A stretch of DNA of 48,757 nucleotides from an uncultured Oscillospiraceae bacterium (GCA_947624985.1 CANQMO010000020.1:1-48757); one strand, 5' to 3'; positions 39,259-48,514 are shown, counted from the stretch's first letter. Numbers and translations are program-made. The notes: generated by a model not told the origin, from the sequence alone.

Positions 39259-40509
39259 ATGGATCGGGACTTTCTCCAATTCTATACCGACACGCCCAAA
39301 TTCACCCACGCCCCCGGGCTGGAGGTGATGGAGCGCCTGTGCGCCCGGCTGGGAGACCCCCAGCGGCGCCTCCGGTGCGTACACATCGCCGGCACCAACG
39401 GCAAGGGCTCCTGCGCGGCCATGGTGTGCGCCATGCTCCGCGCTTCGGGCCGCCGCACAGGGCTGTACACCTCCCCGGACCTGACCGGTCCCTGGGAGCG
39501 GATCAAAGTGGATGGAGTTGACATAGATCTCAAAGACTTCGCCGCCGTCACAGAGCAGGTCAAAGCGGCCTGCGGCGGTCTGGAGGAGCTGTCCTTCTTT
39601 GAAAAGCTCACCGCCGCGGCCTTTTTGTATTTTGCCGGACGCCGCTGTGACACGGTGGTGCTGGAGGCGGGACTGGGAGGCCGGCTGGACGCCACCAATG
39701 TCATTGAAAAGCCCGCCGTCTCCGTCATCATGCCCATCGGGCTGGACCACACCGCGGTGCTGGGCGGTACGCCGGAGGCCATCGCCGGGGAGAAGGCCGG
39801 TATCATAAAGCCCGGCTGCCCCGCCGTCTGCGCCCCGCAGACGCCGGAGGCGGAGGCAGTCATCCGCGCCCGGTGTGGGGCGGTGGGCGCGCCTTTGCAT
39901 TTAGTTGACATAACGCAGATCCATCCCCTGTCCCACGACCTCTCCGGACAGCGGTTCTCTTACGGGGATATGGACGATATCGGCCTGGCTCTGCTGGGCC
40001 GGCACCAGGTGGAGAACGCCTGCGCCGCCATCGAGGCGGGGCGGGCGCTGGGACTGTGCGAGGCGGACATCCGCCGGGGGCTGGCCACGGTCCGGTGGCC
40101 CTGCCGGTTCGAGTATATCCCCGGCGCGCCTCCCCTCCTGCTGGACGGGGCCCACAACGGCCACGGGGCGGGGGCGCTGGCCGCGGGGCTCCGGGACTAT
40201 TTCCCCGGCCGGCAGTTCACCGTCCTCATGGGGGTCATGGAGGACAAGCCCTGGCGGGAGATGGTGGACGTCCTGACGCCGCTGGCGGCCCGGTTCGTGT
40301 GTATCGCGCCGGAGGGCCCCCGGGCGCTGCCGGCAGAGACGCTGGCGGCGGCGGTGCGTGGCGTGGCGGCCGAGACGGCAAACGGTCTGGATCAGGCTCT
40401 GGCCCTGTGCCGGGCCCATGAGGAGCCTGTGTGCGCCTGCGGGTCGCTTTACTACATCGGCTATCTGCGGGAGAGATCACTGAAAGGAGACGAAAGACCA
40501 TGCAGATGA
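39259..40509 (+). CDS. folC: Folylpolyglutamate synthase / dihydrofolate synthase
   Basis: FolC adds glutamate to folates, retaining them in the cell. The 416-residue Mur-ligase-type protein has the P-loop GTNGKGS (45-51), VVLEAGLGGRLDATN, the GLDHTAVLGGT metal block, the EKAGIIKPG motif and LLLDGAHNGHGAGAL. The frame is open further upstream to 38731 but overlaps greA. ATG 39259 begins the family homology (DFLQFYTDTPKFTHAPGLEV), and no ribosome site precedes it. The end overlaps the next start by 10 bp. Confidence 0.94.
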   Translation: MDRDFLQFYTDTPKFTHAPGLEVMERLCARLGDPQRRLRCVHIAGTNGKGSCAAMVCAMLRASGRRTGLYTSPDLTGPWERIKVDGVDIDLKDFAAVTEQVKAACGGLEELSFFEKLTAAAFLYFAGRRCDTVVLEAGLGGRLDATNVIEKPAVSVIMPIGLDHTAVLGGTPEAIAGEKAGIIKPGCPAVCAPQTPEAEAVIRARCGAVGAPLHLVDITQIHPLSHDLSGQRFSYGDMDDIGLALLGRHQVENACAAIEAGRALGLCEADIRRGLATVRWPCRFEYIPGAPPLLLDGAHNGHGAGALAAGLRDYFPGRQFTVLMGVMEDKPWREMVDVLTPLAARFVCIAPEGPRALPAETLAAAVRGVAAETANGLDQALALCRAHEEPVCACGSLYYIGYLRERSLKGDERPCR

Positions 40510-41117
40510 AGGACATGACCCTTTGCGCATTCACCGGGGCCCTCGCCTCCAAGGCCGCCGTGCCCGGCGGCGGCGGTGCCTCCGCTCTGGCGGGCGCGCT
40601 GGGCGCCGCCCTGGGAGCCATGGTGGGGGAGCTTACGCTGGGGAAGCCCCGGTACGCCGCCGTGGAGGAACCAATGCGCTCTCTCACGGACCGGGCGAAG
40701 GCCCTGGCCGGGGAGCTGCTGGCTCTGGCGGACGAGGACGCGGAGGCGTTTCTGCCGCTGAGCCGCGCCTACGGCATACCCCGGGACGATCCGGGCCGGG
40801 AGGCGGAGATGGAGCGGTGTCTGCGTCTGGCGGCGGAGCCGCCCCTGAAAATGGTCCGGCTGTGCTGTGAGGCCATCGAGCTCATGGAGGGCTTCGCCGC
40901 CATGGGCAGCTCCCTTGCCGTGTCCGACGCCGCCACCGGCGCGGCTTTGTGCCGGGGCGCGCTGTACGGCGCGGCGGTGAACGTGAAGGTGAACACCCGG
41001 TCCATGAAAGACCGGGCATATGCCGGGGCTGTAAACGGCGAGGTGGACCGGCTCGTGGAGGAATACCGCGAGCGGGCCGAAAAGGTATACGAGGATATTT
41101 ATGGGAGGTATTGCTGA
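40500..41117 (+). CDS. fchA: Cyclodeaminase/cyclohydrolase family protein (FTCD C-domain type)
   Basis: The 205-residue protein belongs to the formiminotransferase-cyclodeaminase C-terminal family; stand-alone forms include methenyl-tetrahydrofolate cyclohydrolase FchA of clostridia. Recognisable parts are ASKAAVPGGGGASALAGALG, AALGAMVGELTLGKPRY and GSSLAVSDAATGAALCRGAL, then AVNVKVNTRSMKD. GAAAGGAG precedes ATG 40500. It sits between folC and folD, which supports a role in one-carbon folate chemistry. The exact reaction, deamination or hydrolysis, cannot be settled from sequence. Confidence 0.85.
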   Translation: MQMKDMTLCAFTGALASKAAVPGGGGASALAGALGAALGAMVGELTLGKPRYAAVEEPMRSLTDRAKALAGELLALADEDAEAFLPLSRAYGIPRDDPGREAEMERCLRLAAEPPLKMVRLCCEAIELMEGFAAMGSSLAVSDAATGAALCRGALYGAAVNVKVNTRSMKDRAYAGAVNGEVDRLVEEYRERAEKVYEDIYGRYC

Positions 41118-41974
41118 TGGCTATGCTGTTGAAGGGCGCGCCCGTGGCGGAGGCGCTTACGGAAAAAACGGCGGAGGTCTCCGCCGCCCTGAAAGCGCGG
41201 GGCATAACGCCCACGCTGGCGATCCTGCGGGTGGGCGAGCGGCCGGAGGACCTGTCTTACGAGCGGGGCGCGGTGAAGCGCTGCGCCGCCGCGGGCGTAG
41301 AGGTGAGGTCCGTGGTCCTGCCGCAGACGGTATCTCAGGCGGCGCTGCTGGAGGCCATCCGGGCCCTCAACGAGGACGGCGCCGTCCACGGTATTTTGCT
41401 CATGCGGCCCCTGCCCGCGCCTCTGGACGACGAGGCCGCCCGACGGGCCGTGCTGCCCGCCAAGGACGTGGACGGGGTGACGGACGGGTCCCTGGCCGGG
41501 GTGTTCACCGGCTCGGGAGAGGGCTTCGCCCCCTGCACTGCCCAGGCGGTCGTCGAGCTTTTGCAGTTTTATGACATCCCCCTGAAGGGCGCCCGGGCCG
41601 TGGTGGCGGGGCGCAGTCTGGTGGTGGGCAGGCCGGCGGCGCTGCTGCTCATGGCCCAGGGCGCCACGGTGACCGTCTGTCACAGCGGTACGAAGGACCT
41701 GGCGGCGGAGACGCGCCGGGGCGACGTGGTGGTGGCGGCCATCGGGAAGATGGGGTTTTTCGGCGGGTCGCACTTTGCCCCCGGGGCGGCGGTGGTGGAC
41801 GTCGGCATCCACGCGGACCCGGAGACCGGCAAGCTCCGGGGCGACGTGCGCTTCGACGAGGCGGAGAGCGTCGCGGGCGCCATCACCCCCGTGCCCGGCG
41901 GGCTGGGCGCGGTGACGACGGCGGTGCTGGTGCTGCATGTGGCCCAGGCCGCCGAAAAAGCGGCGAGGGGCTGA
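41117..41974 (+). CDS. folD: Methylene-THF dehydrogenase/cyclohydrolase, divergent FolD
   Basis: FolD interconverts methylene-, methenyl- and formyl-tetrahydrofolate. The 285-residue protein has the catalytic Lys54 in RGAVKRC, KDVDGVTDGSLAG, the Rossmann block VVAGRSLVVGRPAALLLM and the C-terminal PVPGGLGAVTTAVL. Several usually fixed positions differ: the YVxxK pattern is SYERGAVK, QLPLP is MRPLP, GRSxxVGKP is GRSLVVGRP, and GGVGPMT is GGLGAVT. This looks like a separate FolD subclass, perhaps relying on the adjacent FchA-like protein for the cyclohydrolase step. GGAGG precedes ATG 41117, which overlaps the previous stop (TGATG). Confidence 0.88.
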   Translation: MAMLLKGAPVAEALTEKTAEVSAALKARGITPTLAILRVGERPEDLSYERGAVKRCAAAGVEVRSVVLPQTVSQAALLEAIRALNEDGAVHGILLMRPLPAPLDDEAARRAVLPAKDVDGVTDGSLAGVFTGSGEGFAPCTAQAVVELLQFYDIPLKGARAVVAGRSLVVGRPAALLLMAQGATVTVCHSGTKDLAAETRRGDVVVAAIGKMGFFGGSHFAPGAAVVDVGIHADPETGKLRGDVRFDEAESVAGAITPVPGGLGAVTTAVLVLHVAQAAEKAARG

Positions 41975-41982
41975 AAATACTC

Positions 41983-42011
41983 TTGACTTTGCCGGACCCG
42001 GCGTATATAAT
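41983..42011 (+). promoter_or_regulatory. Promoter of tRNA-Ser
   Basis: TTGACT (41983-41988), 17-nt spacer, consensus TATAAT (42006-42011), 44 nt upstream of the tRNA. Confidence 0.88.
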
Positions 42012-42054
42012 AGGGAAGCTTGAATCGCATATTATATCGCAGTCCGGCAGGCAT

Positions 42055-42147
42055 GGAGAAGTCGCGTAGCCTGGTCGAGCGCGCACGATTGGAAATCGTG
42101 TATACCCCAAAAGGGTATCGGGGGTTCGAATCCCCCCTTCTCCGCCA
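42055..42147 (+). tRNA. tRNA-Ser (anticodon GGA)
   Basis: A 93-nt type II tRNA. The acceptor stem GGAGAAG (42055-42061) pairs with CTTCTCC (42137-42143), followed by discriminator G and encoded CCA. The anticodon arm CACGA-TTGGAAA-TCGTG gives GGA, reading UCC/UCU. The long variable arm (TACCCC...GGGTA) is typical of serine tRNAs. Confidence 0.97.
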
Positions 42148-42156
42148 TGAGAGCGC

Positions 42157-42184
42157 CCCGCAGTCGTTGTGCTGCGGGACGTTT
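42157..42184 (+). terminator. Possible terminator after tRNA-Ser
   Basis: CCCGCAG (42157-42163) pairs with CTGCGGG (42172-42178), then ACGTTTT. Short but GC-rich; it could separate the tRNA from azlCD. Confidence 0.55.
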
Positions 42185-42230
42185 TCATATGACAGCCGGA
42201 AACTTTTTGAGCTTGGGGTGTGTTGCGGAT

Positions 42231-42953
42231 ATGAACACGGAGAAAACGCCCCGCGACAGCGGCGGCGTAGTGAAAAAGGCCTTTGTCAAGTCTGTCCCCG
42301 TGATGGCGGGCTATATGGTGCTGGGCGTCGGTTTCGGCATTTTGCTGCACGACGCCGGGTATGGGGCGGTGTGGTCCTTCGCCATGAGCCTTCTCATCTA
42401 CGCCGGGTCCATGCAGTATGTGGGCGTGGGGCTGCTGGCCGGTGGCGCGTCGGTGCTCACCGCCATACTGACCACCGTCATGGTCAACGCCCGACATCTT
42501 TTCTACAGTATCTCCATGATCGAACGGTACCAGGACGCGGGCCGGTACAAGCCCTATCTCATCTTCGCCCTGACGGACGAGACCTACTCCCTTTTGTGCG
42601 ACGGCGAGACGCCGGCGGGGGCGGACCCGGATCTGTACCGCTTCCTCGTCTCTTTGTTCGACCAGTGCTACTGGGTGGCCGGCAGCGTGCTGGGCAGCTT
42701 TCTGGGCGCGGCGCTGCCCTTCAGCACCGCGGGCATAGAGTTTTCCATGACCGCCCTTTTCATCGCCTCCTTCACCCAGCAGTGGCTCACCGCCCGGGAC
42801 CACATCCCCGCGCTGACGGGACTTTTCGGGACGCTGGCCTGTCTGCTGCTGTTCGGACCGGAGCGCTTCCTCATCCCATCCATGCTGGTCATCACGGCGG
42901 CGCTTACCGTGCTGCGGCCCCGGCTGACCGCCGGAAAGGAGGCGGAGCGATGA
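42231..42953 (+). CDS. azlC: Branched-chain amino acid exporter, large subunit AzlC
   Basis: AzlC with AzlD exports branched-chain amino acids and analogues. The 240-residue membrane protein has the family blocks KSVPVMAGYMVLGVGFGILL, SLLIYAGSMQYVGVGLLAGG, TVMVNARHLFYSISM and FALTDETYSLL. ATG 42231 was chosen because homology starts soon after and GGGGTG lies nearby; ATG 42189 is another in-frame choice. A convincing promoter was not found, so read-through past the tRNA region is possible. ATGA overlap with azlD. Confidence 0.9.
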   Translation: MNTEKTPRDSGGVVKKAFVKSVPVMAGYMVLGVGFGILLHDAGYGAVWSFAMSLLIYAGSMQYVGVGLLAGGASVLTAILTTVMVNARHLFYSISMIERYQDAGRYKPYLIFALTDETYSLLCDGETPAGADPDLYRFLVSLFDQCYWVAGSVLGSFLGAALPFSTAGIEFSMTALFIASFTQQWLTARDHIPALTGLFGTLACLLLFGPERFLIPSMLVITAALTVLRPRLTAGKEAER

Positions 42954-43282
42954 TCGCCGACGCCCATGCCGCCCTGCTGGTGGCCGTCATGGCCCTGGTC
43001 ACCATGCTGCTGCGGGGCCTGCCCTTCCTCATCTTCCGAAAGGGCCGGCGGACCCCCGCCTACATATCCTATTTGGGACAGGTGCTGCCCCAGGCCATCA
43101 TCGGTATGCTGGTGATCTACTGCCTCCGGGACACGGACCTCACCGCCGCCCCCTTCGGGCTGCCGGAGCTTCTGGCCGCCGCGGCCGTGGTCCTGTTACA
43201 GGTCTGGCGGCGCAACTCTCTTGTCAGCATCCTGTCCGGGACCGCCATCTATATAATCCTGATCCGGCTTCCCATACTGTGA
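42950..43282 (+). CDS. azlD: Branched-chain amino acid exporter, small subunit AzlD
   Basis: This 110-residue protein with three to four membrane helices contains VTMLLRGLPFLIFRKGRRTP, SYLGQVLPQAIIGMLVIYCL and a terminal GTAIYIILIRL, as in AzlD. AAAGGAGG precedes ATG 42950. It forms the two-subunit exporter with AzlC. Confidence 0.9.
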   Translation: MIADAHAALLVAVMALVTMLLRGLPFLIFRKGRRTPAYISYLGQVLPQAIIGMLVIYCLRDTDLTAAPFGLPELLAAAAVVLLQVWRRNSLVSILSGTAIYIILIRLPIL

Positions 43283-43315
43283 GCCTGCCGCGCGGAACGC
43301 GGCAGGCTCATTTTC
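43281..43315 (+). terminator. Terminator after azlCD
   Basis: GAGCCTGCCGCG (43281-43292) pairs with CGCGGCAGGCTC (43298-43309), followed by ATTTTC. The azlD stop lies at the base of the stem. Confidence 0.85.
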
Positions 43316-43357
43316 GTTCTATGTAATTTGTTTACATAATATCCTAAATCGCCGCCG

Positions 43358-44716
43358 TCATATCTCTTTGGGGAAGGTGACGGTGAAGGTGGTCCCCTGG
43401 CCGGGGGCGCTTTGCAGGTCGATCCAGGCGTGGTGGACCAGGGCGGCGTGCTTGACGATGGACAGTCCCAGGCCCGTGCCGGGGATATCCTTGCTCCGGC
43501 TCTTATCCCCCCGGTAGAACCGCTCAAAGACGTGCTGCTGCTGGTCGGCGGGAATGCCGGGGCCATCGTCCGTGACAGTGAGGCGCGCCGCCGCCGGAAG
43601 GGCCTTCACGTCCACAGTCACCGTGCCGCCGCGCCGGCCGTACTTCACGCCGTTCTCGCACAGGTTGAACACGATGGACCGGACCAGGGCCGGGATGGCC
43701 CGCAGGGGCGTGCTCTCCCCGGTGACGGCTATCTTTACGCCGGCCTTTTCCGCCGCGGCCGCGAGCTCCTCCGCCGCGTCTTTTGCCAGCGCGTACAGGT
43801 CCGTGTCCTCAAACTGCATATCGCCGGCGCCCTCGTCCAGATGGGACAGGCTGATGATGTCATCCAAAAGCTTCCCCATCTGCCGGGCCCCGTCGCATAT
43901 CTTTCCGGCGAAGGGCCTCACGTCCTCGGGCCTGACCATGCCGTTTTGGATGAGCTCCGCGTAGCCGCCGATCACATGCAGGGGCGTTTTCAGTTCATGG
44001 GATACATTGGCGGTGAACTCCCGGCGGACCTGCTCCGCCTGGGCCCTTTCCGCCTGGTCCAGCATGAGCCGGGCGTTCTGCTCCCGAAGCTGCTTTTGCT
44101 GGCTGTCCATGCGCCGCAGCAGCGGCCCGATCTCCTCGTACCCCCTGTTTTCCAGAGGGTGATCCAGGTCCAGTTCGTTCAGCGGCTCCACGATACGCTT
44201 CGACAGCCGCCGGGCCAGCACCACCGACAGCGCCAGCGCGATGACGATCACCGCCGCGAAGCCCTGCCCCACCCCCAGAAGCATGGTGAGGATGGTGTTC
44301 TGGGCGATGGCCAGCCGCAGCACCGTGCCGTCCGAGAGCCGCTGGGCGGCGTACAGCGAGCGCTTCATGAGGGTGGCGGAATAGCGGTGGCTCTCGCCGT
44401 ATCCCTCCGCCAGCGCCTGACGCACCTCTCCCCGCTCCAGGTGGTTCTCCATGGCGGCGGTATCTGCGTCGCTGTCAAATAAAACGCTCCCGTCGGCGCC
44501 GATCCAGGTGATACGGTAGTCCCGGATATCCAGACCGTCGAAGTAATCCAGCCCGGCGTGCTCCACCCCCTGGGCGGCCAGCTGCGTCTGCATGCGAAGC
44601 TGGGTCGTCTGAATGCGGGAGAAGTAGTCGTACAGCACACCCATGATCAGCACCACCGAGCAGAGAAACACCGTGAACGCCACAAGGCACAGGCTGCGAA
44701 ATATCTTTCTCGTCAT
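43358..44716 (-). CDS. phoR: Phosphate-regulon sensor histidine kinase
   Basis: The 452-residue membrane kinase has helices at about 10-30 and 150-168 around an external sensor domain, a HAMP-like linker (ARRLSKRIVEPLNELDLDHP), the H-box FTANVSHELKTPL with phospho-acceptor His240, N-box NLCENGVKYG, and ATP-lid motifs DDGPGIP and GTGLGLSIVK. There is no PAS domain motif that I can recognise. Its ATG overlaps the regulator stop (ATGA). The position after pst and phoU identifies it as PhoR. It is the last gene of the operon; no classical terminator follows on this strand. Confidence 0.9.
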   Translation of the reverse strand: MTRKIFRSLCLVAFTVFLCSVVLIMGVLYDYFSRIQTTQLRMQTQLAAQGVEHAGLDYFDGLDIRDYRITWIGADGSVLFDSDADTAAMENHLERGEVRQALAEGYGESHRYSATLMKRSLYAAQRLSDGTVLRLAIAQNTILTMLLGVGQGFAAVIVIALALSVVLARRLSKRIVEPLNELDLDHPLENRGYEEIGPLLRRMDSQQKQLREQNARLMLDQAERAQAEQVRREFTANVSHELKTPLHVIGGYAELIQNGMVRPEDVRPFAGKICDGARQMGKLLDDIISLSHLDEGAGDMQFEDTDLYALAKDAAEELAAAAEKAGVKIAVTGESTPLRAIPALVRSIVFNLCENGVKYGRRGGTVTVDVKALPAAARLTVTDDGPGIPADQQQHVFERFYRGDKSRSKDIPGTGLGLSIVKHAALVHHAWIDLQSAPGQGTTFTVTFPKEI

Positions 44717-45393
44717 GACTTGTCCTCCATCCGGTATCCCACGCCCCGGACCGTCTCGATACAGTCCGCCGCCCGGCCCAGCTTGGACCGGAGGGAGCGG
44801 ATATGCACGTCCACCGTCCGGGTCTCGCCTGTGTAGTCCATGTCCCATACCCGCTGCAAAAGCGTCTCCCGGTCGAAGGCCCGGCCCGGAGCGGACATGA
44901 AAAGCCGCAGAAGCTCATACTCCTTCAGCGTCAGCGTCACCCGCCGCCCATCCACCGCGACGGTGTGCTCGCCCTGGTCCAGCGTCAGCGGTCCCACCCG
45001 CAGCACGGCGCTGTCCGCCTCCGGCGCCGTCCGGCGCAGCACCGCCTTGATACGGGAGATCATCTCCATCATGCCGAAGGGCTTTACCAGATAGTCGTCC
45101 GCCCCCTGATCCAGACCCGTCACCTTGTCAAATTCCGTCCCCTTGGCGGTGGTCATGATAACGGGCACCCGGGCCGTGGCGCTCTGGGAGCGCAGACGGG
45201 TAAGCACCCGGATACCGTCCTCCCCGGGCAGCATGATGTCCAGCAGGACCAGCTGCGGCACTACCTCGCTCACCGCCTGCCAGAAGGCCCCGCTCTCCCC
45301 GAAGCCCCGGGCCTCATACCCGGCGGCGTCCAGCGTGTACAGTATGAGGTTGCGGATGCTCTCGTCATCCTCCAGACAATAGATAAGGCTCAT
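44713..45393 (-). CDS. phoB: Phosphate-regulon response regulator (PhoB/PhoP type)
   Basis: The 226-residue OmpR-family regulator has an N-terminal receiver with acidic pocket EDD (8-10), phospho-acceptor Asp52 in LLDIMLPGEDG and Lys84, and a C-terminal winged helix (TLTLKEYELLRLFMSAPGRA, then RTVDVHIRSLRSKLG). It is called PhoP in Bacillus. GGAGGG is placed 7 nt before ATG 45393, which overlaps the phoU stop. Confidence 0.92.
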   Translation of the reverse strand: MSLIYCLEDDESIRNLILYTLDAAGYEARGFGESGAFWQAVSEVVPQLVLLDIMLPGEDGIRVLTRLRSQSATARVPVIMTTAKGTEFDKVTGLDQGADDYLVKPFGMMEMISRIKAVLRRTAPEADSAVLRVGPLTLDQGEHTVAVDGRRVTLTLKEYELLRLFMSAPGRAFDRETLLQRVWDMDYTGETRTVDVHIRSLRSKLGRAADCIETVRGVGYRMEDKS

Positions 45394-46037
45394 GGAACAC
45401 CCTCCTCTTCCCCTGTTACGGAAAATACCACCCATTTTGCCACGTTGGCCGCGTGATCGCCAATGCGTTCCAGGTATTTGGCCACCATCAGCAGATCCAG
45501 TGCCTGCTCCCCCGCCGGCTCTCCGGCGCGGAGCGCCCGGAAAAGCCGCTGCTTTACCCGGGAGAAACAGCCGTCCACTATGTCGTCATAGGCCGCCACC
45601 TCCCGGGCCGCCGTCACGCTCTTTGTCACAAAGGCATCCAGACTGCCGGTCACCATCCGGATGACCGCCCGGGCCAGGTCCTCCACATCCTCCGCGTCCA
45701 GGGCGGACACCGCCGGCGTCCCGGCCACGATCTCCGCGATGTCCCCGGAGTTGTCGCCGATACGCTCCAGGTCCGTCACCATCTTCAGAGCCGCCGATAC
45801 CGTGCGCAGGTCCGACGCCACCGGCTGCTGGCGCAGGTAGATCTTCATGCACATGCCCTCGATCTGACGCTCCTTCTCGTTGATCCGGGCGGACAGGTCC
45901 CCCACGGACCGGGCCAGAGCACCATCTCCCTCGCTCAGCGCTTTGGTGGAGAGAGCGATGGCATTTTCACACAGCGAACCCATCTCCACCATCTCCCGCT
46001 CCAACGCCTGAAGCTGCTCGTCAAATACCGCGCGCAT
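45390..46037 (-). CDS. phoU: Phosphate transport accessory protein PhoU
   Basis: The 215-residue all-helical protein has two repeated PhoU motifs, ALKMVTDLERIGDNSGDIAE and LLMVAKYLERIGDHAANVAK. PhoU connects Pst transport status to PhoR signalling. Length is standard. The ATG shares one base with the pstB stop (TGATG). Confidence 0.95.
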   Translation of the reverse strand: MRAVFDEQLQALEREMVEMGSLCENAIALSTKALSEGDGALARSVGDLSARINEKERQIEGMCMKIYLRQQPVASDLRTVSAALKMVTDLERIGDNSGDIAEIVAGTPAVSALDAEDVEDLARAVIRMVTGSLDAFVTKSVTAAREVAAYDDIVDGCFSRVKQRLFRALRAGEPAGEQALDLLMVAKYLERIGDHAANVAKWVVFSVTGEEEGVP

Positions 46038-46792
46038 CAGCCAAACCTCCCTGTGACGTAATCCTCTGTCCGTTTGTCCGTCGGCCGGGAGAAGATCTGC
46101 TCCGTGCCGCCATACTCCACAAGCTCGCCCAGCAGGAAGAAGGCCGTTTGATCGGATATGCGCACCGCTTGGGTCATATTGTGCGTGACGATGACAATAG
46201 TATACTTCTCTTTGAGCTGGGCCGCAAGGTCCTCTATCTTTCCCGTGGAGATCGGGTCCAGGGCGCTGGTGGGCTCATCCATGAGCAGCACCTTCGGCTC
46301 CACCGCCAGGGCCCGGGCAATGCAAAGCCGCTGCTGTTGTCCGCCGGAGAGCCCCAGGGCGTTTTTGCGGAGACGATCTTTCACCTCGTCCCAAATGGCC
46401 GCGTCCCGCAGGGCCCGCTCTACGATCTCATCCAGTTTCGCCCGGCTCCTGACCCCGTGGGTCCGGGGCCCATAGGCCACGTTGTCATACACGTTCATGG
46501 GGAAAGGATTGGGTTTTTGGAAAACCATCCCCACATCCCGCCGGAGCATGTTCACGTCCACGCCGGGGGCAAAGATGTCCCGTCCGGCATACTTTACCTC
46601 GCCCGTGATACGCACGCCAGGGACCAGGTCGTTCATCCTGTCCAGCGTCTTTAAAAATGTGCTCTTGCCGCAGCCGGAGGGGCCGATCAGAGCGGTGATC
46701 GCATGCTCCGGGATGTCCATATCGATATTTTTCAGGGCCTGGACGTTTCCATACCACAGACACAGGTCCCTGACGGTAATGATGGCGCTCAT
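46037..46792 (-). CDS. pstB: Phosphate ABC transporter ATP-binding protein
   Basis: The 251-residue ATPase has Walker [10 protein letters not shown] (37-45), the Q-loop [20 protein letters not shown] characteristic of PstB, signature [15 protein letters not shown], Walker B VLLMDEP and the switch His in VTHNMTQA. It energises PstCA. The ATGA overlap with pstA sets the start at 46792; the longer frame to 47110 is a shadow of pstA. Confidence 0.97.
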   Translation of the reverse strand: MSAIITVRDLCLWYGNVQALKNIDMDIPEHAITALIGPSGCGKSTFLKTLDRMNDLVPGVRITGEVKYAGRDIFAPGVDVNMLRRDVGMVFQKPNPFPMNVYDNVAYGPRTHGVRSRAKLDEIVERALRDAAIWDEVKDRLRKNALGLSGGQQQRLCIARALAVEPKVLLMDEPTSALDPISTGKIEDLAAQLKEKYTIVIVTHNMTQAVRISDQTAFFLLGELVEYGGTEQIFSRPTDKRTEDYVTGRFG

Positions 46793-47649
46793 CTGCCCCG
46801 CCTCCTTTTGAAATACCGGCCCGCCAGCATAGCCGCCAACTGGATGACGAGGGTCAGGATCATGAGGATGGCGGCAATGGCAAAGGCCACCCCGAACTCC
46901 CCCTCCTCCTTGGCGTAAAAGTACAGGGCCACCGTCAGGGTAGCGCCGGAATTTGACAGCCCCTCGAAAAAGCCGTGGACCGTGTGGGCAAAGCCGGCGG
47001 TGAACAACAGCGCCGCCGACTCGCCCAGGATCCGTCCCACAGACAGGATACAGCCCGTGACGATGCCGTCCACACAGCCTGGCAGCACCACAGTGCGTAT
47101 GACCCGCCATTTTCCCGCGCCCAGACCGAAGGCCCCATCCCGATAACTCTGGGGGACGGTCTTGAGACTCTCCTGGGTGGTGCGCATGACGGTGGGGAGG
47201 TTCATAATGACCAGCGTCAGCGCCCCCGCCAGGAGAGATGTCTGCATATCCAGAAACGAACAGAAAAACAGCATTCCCACCAGACCGTAGATGATGCTGG
47301 GGATGCCGGACAGCGTCTCGGCGGCGTACTCAATGACCGCAGCCAGCTTCCGGTTTTTGGCATACTCCGTAAGATATACCGCCGCGCCGGCCCCCAGGGG
47401 GATGACCAGCACCAGAGCGGCAATTATTATGTAAACTGTATTCAGGATATCCGGCAGGATGCCAATGTTGCCTGTCAGGTAGCTGGGCCTGGTGCTCAGG
47501 AGGGTCCAAGTGATCTCCGGCACGCCCTTCGCCATGACGTAGACCGCGAGAAACAGCACCAGAGCGCAGGTGGTCGCGGCGGCCAGACCCATCAGGACCC
47601 ATAGCAGGGCGATCCGCACCCGGCGTTTTGTGGAGATCCTCTCCTCCAT
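46789..47649 (-). CDS. pstA: Phosphate ABC transporter permease PstA
   Basis: This 286-residue permease has about six membrane helices and the PstA loop [20 protein letters not shown] and [20 protein letters not shown]-like coupling segment (here [20 protein letters not shown]). GGAGG lies before ATG 47649, one base after the pstC stop. Confidence 0.96.
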   Translation of the reverse strand: MEERISTKRRVRIALLWVLMGLAAATTCALVLFLAVYVMAKGVPEITWTLLSTRPSYLTGNIGILPDILNTVYIIIAALVLVIPLGAGAAVYLTEYAKNRKLAAVIEYAAETLSGIPSIIYGLVGMLFFCSFLDMQTSLLAGALTLVIMNLPTVMRTTQESLKTVPQSYRDGAFGLGAGKWRVIRTVVLPGCVDGIVTGCILSVGRILGESAALLFTAGFAHTVHGFFEGLSNSGATLTVALYFYAKEEGEFGVAFAIAAILMILTLVIQLAAMLAGRYFKRRRGR

Positions 47650-47650
47650 A

Positions 47651-48514
47651 TCAGTCTCTCCCTCCTCGTTTCAGGAAGAAATTCAGCGTCCCGTTGATGA
47701 GTAGGATGAAAAGATACAGCACCAGCGCGATCGAGAAGAGCGCCTGCCGCTGCAGACCGCTGGAGTAGCTCATCTCGCTGGCCACAGCCGTGGTGAGGAA
47801 CCGCACGCTCTCGAAAAGCGACGGCATGTTGGCCACATTGCCGGACACCATCATCACCGCCATGGCCTCCCCGATGGCCCGGCCTACCCCCAGCACCACC
47901 GCCGCGGCGATGCCGCTTCTGGCCGCCGGAACGCTGACCCGAAACCAGGTCTCCGTGGGAGCGGCCCCCAGCGCCAGAGACGCGTCCTCGTATTCCCGGG
48001 GCACCGCCTCCAGGGCCGTGATGGACACGTTCACGATACTGGGCAGGATCATCACCGCCAGCACGACGATGGCCGCCAGCAGGCTGGCCCCATCCGGCAC
48101 ATGGAAAGCCGTCCGGATACCCGGCACCAGCACCAGCATGCCCACCAGACCGTAGACCACAGAGGGGATGCCGGCCAGTACGCTCACCGCCGCGGACACC
48201 GCAGCCTTCACTTTGGGCGGCGCGGCCTTGGCAAGATACACCGCCGTGAGGAACCCGGCGGGTACGCCCAGCGCGATGGCCCCCGCCGTGCCGTACACGC
48301 TCGTCAGGATGAAGGGCAGGATGCCGAAACGGGGGTCCGCCGCCGTGGATGCCCAGGTCCGGCCCAGCAAAAACTCCCCCAGTCCGATCTGCCGGATAGC
48401 CGGCAGTCCGGAAACGATCAGATATACCGTGATCAGCAGCACACAGCCCACTGTGATCAGGCCCAGCAGCAGGAATACTCCGTATACAAAGTTTTCAAAG
48501 GCTTTTTTCTTCAT
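47651..48514 (-). CDS. pstC: Phosphate ABC transporter permease PstC
   Basis: This 287-residue permease has six membrane helices and the PstC blocks GILPFILTSVYGTAGAIALG, LAGIPSVVYGLVGMLVLVPG and DASLALGAAPTETWFRVSVP. AGGACGG precedes ATG 48514. It is the first pst gene visible: pstS, which usually precedes pstC, is not next to it, because an IS end begins about 100 bp upstream. Confidence 0.96.
   Translation of the reverse strand: MKKKAFENFVYGVFLLLGLITVGCVLLITVYLIVSGLPAIRQIGLGEFLLGRTWASTAADPRFGILPFILTSVYGTAGAIALGVPAGFLTAVYLAKAAPPKVKAAVSAAVSVLAGIPSVVYGLVGMLVLVPGIRTAFHVPDGASLLAAIVVLAVMILPSIVNVSITALEAVPREYEDASLALGAAPTETWFRVSVPAARSGIAAAVVLGVGRAIGEAMAVMMVSGNVANMPSLFESVRFLTTAVASEMSYSSGLQRQALFSIALVLYLFILLINGTLNFFLKRGGRD

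Noticed and set aside
43320-43338. TATGTAA/TTACATA palindrome as terminator of the pho operon
   Set aside because: A weak AT-only 7-bp stem with no T-run; termination there is not supported.
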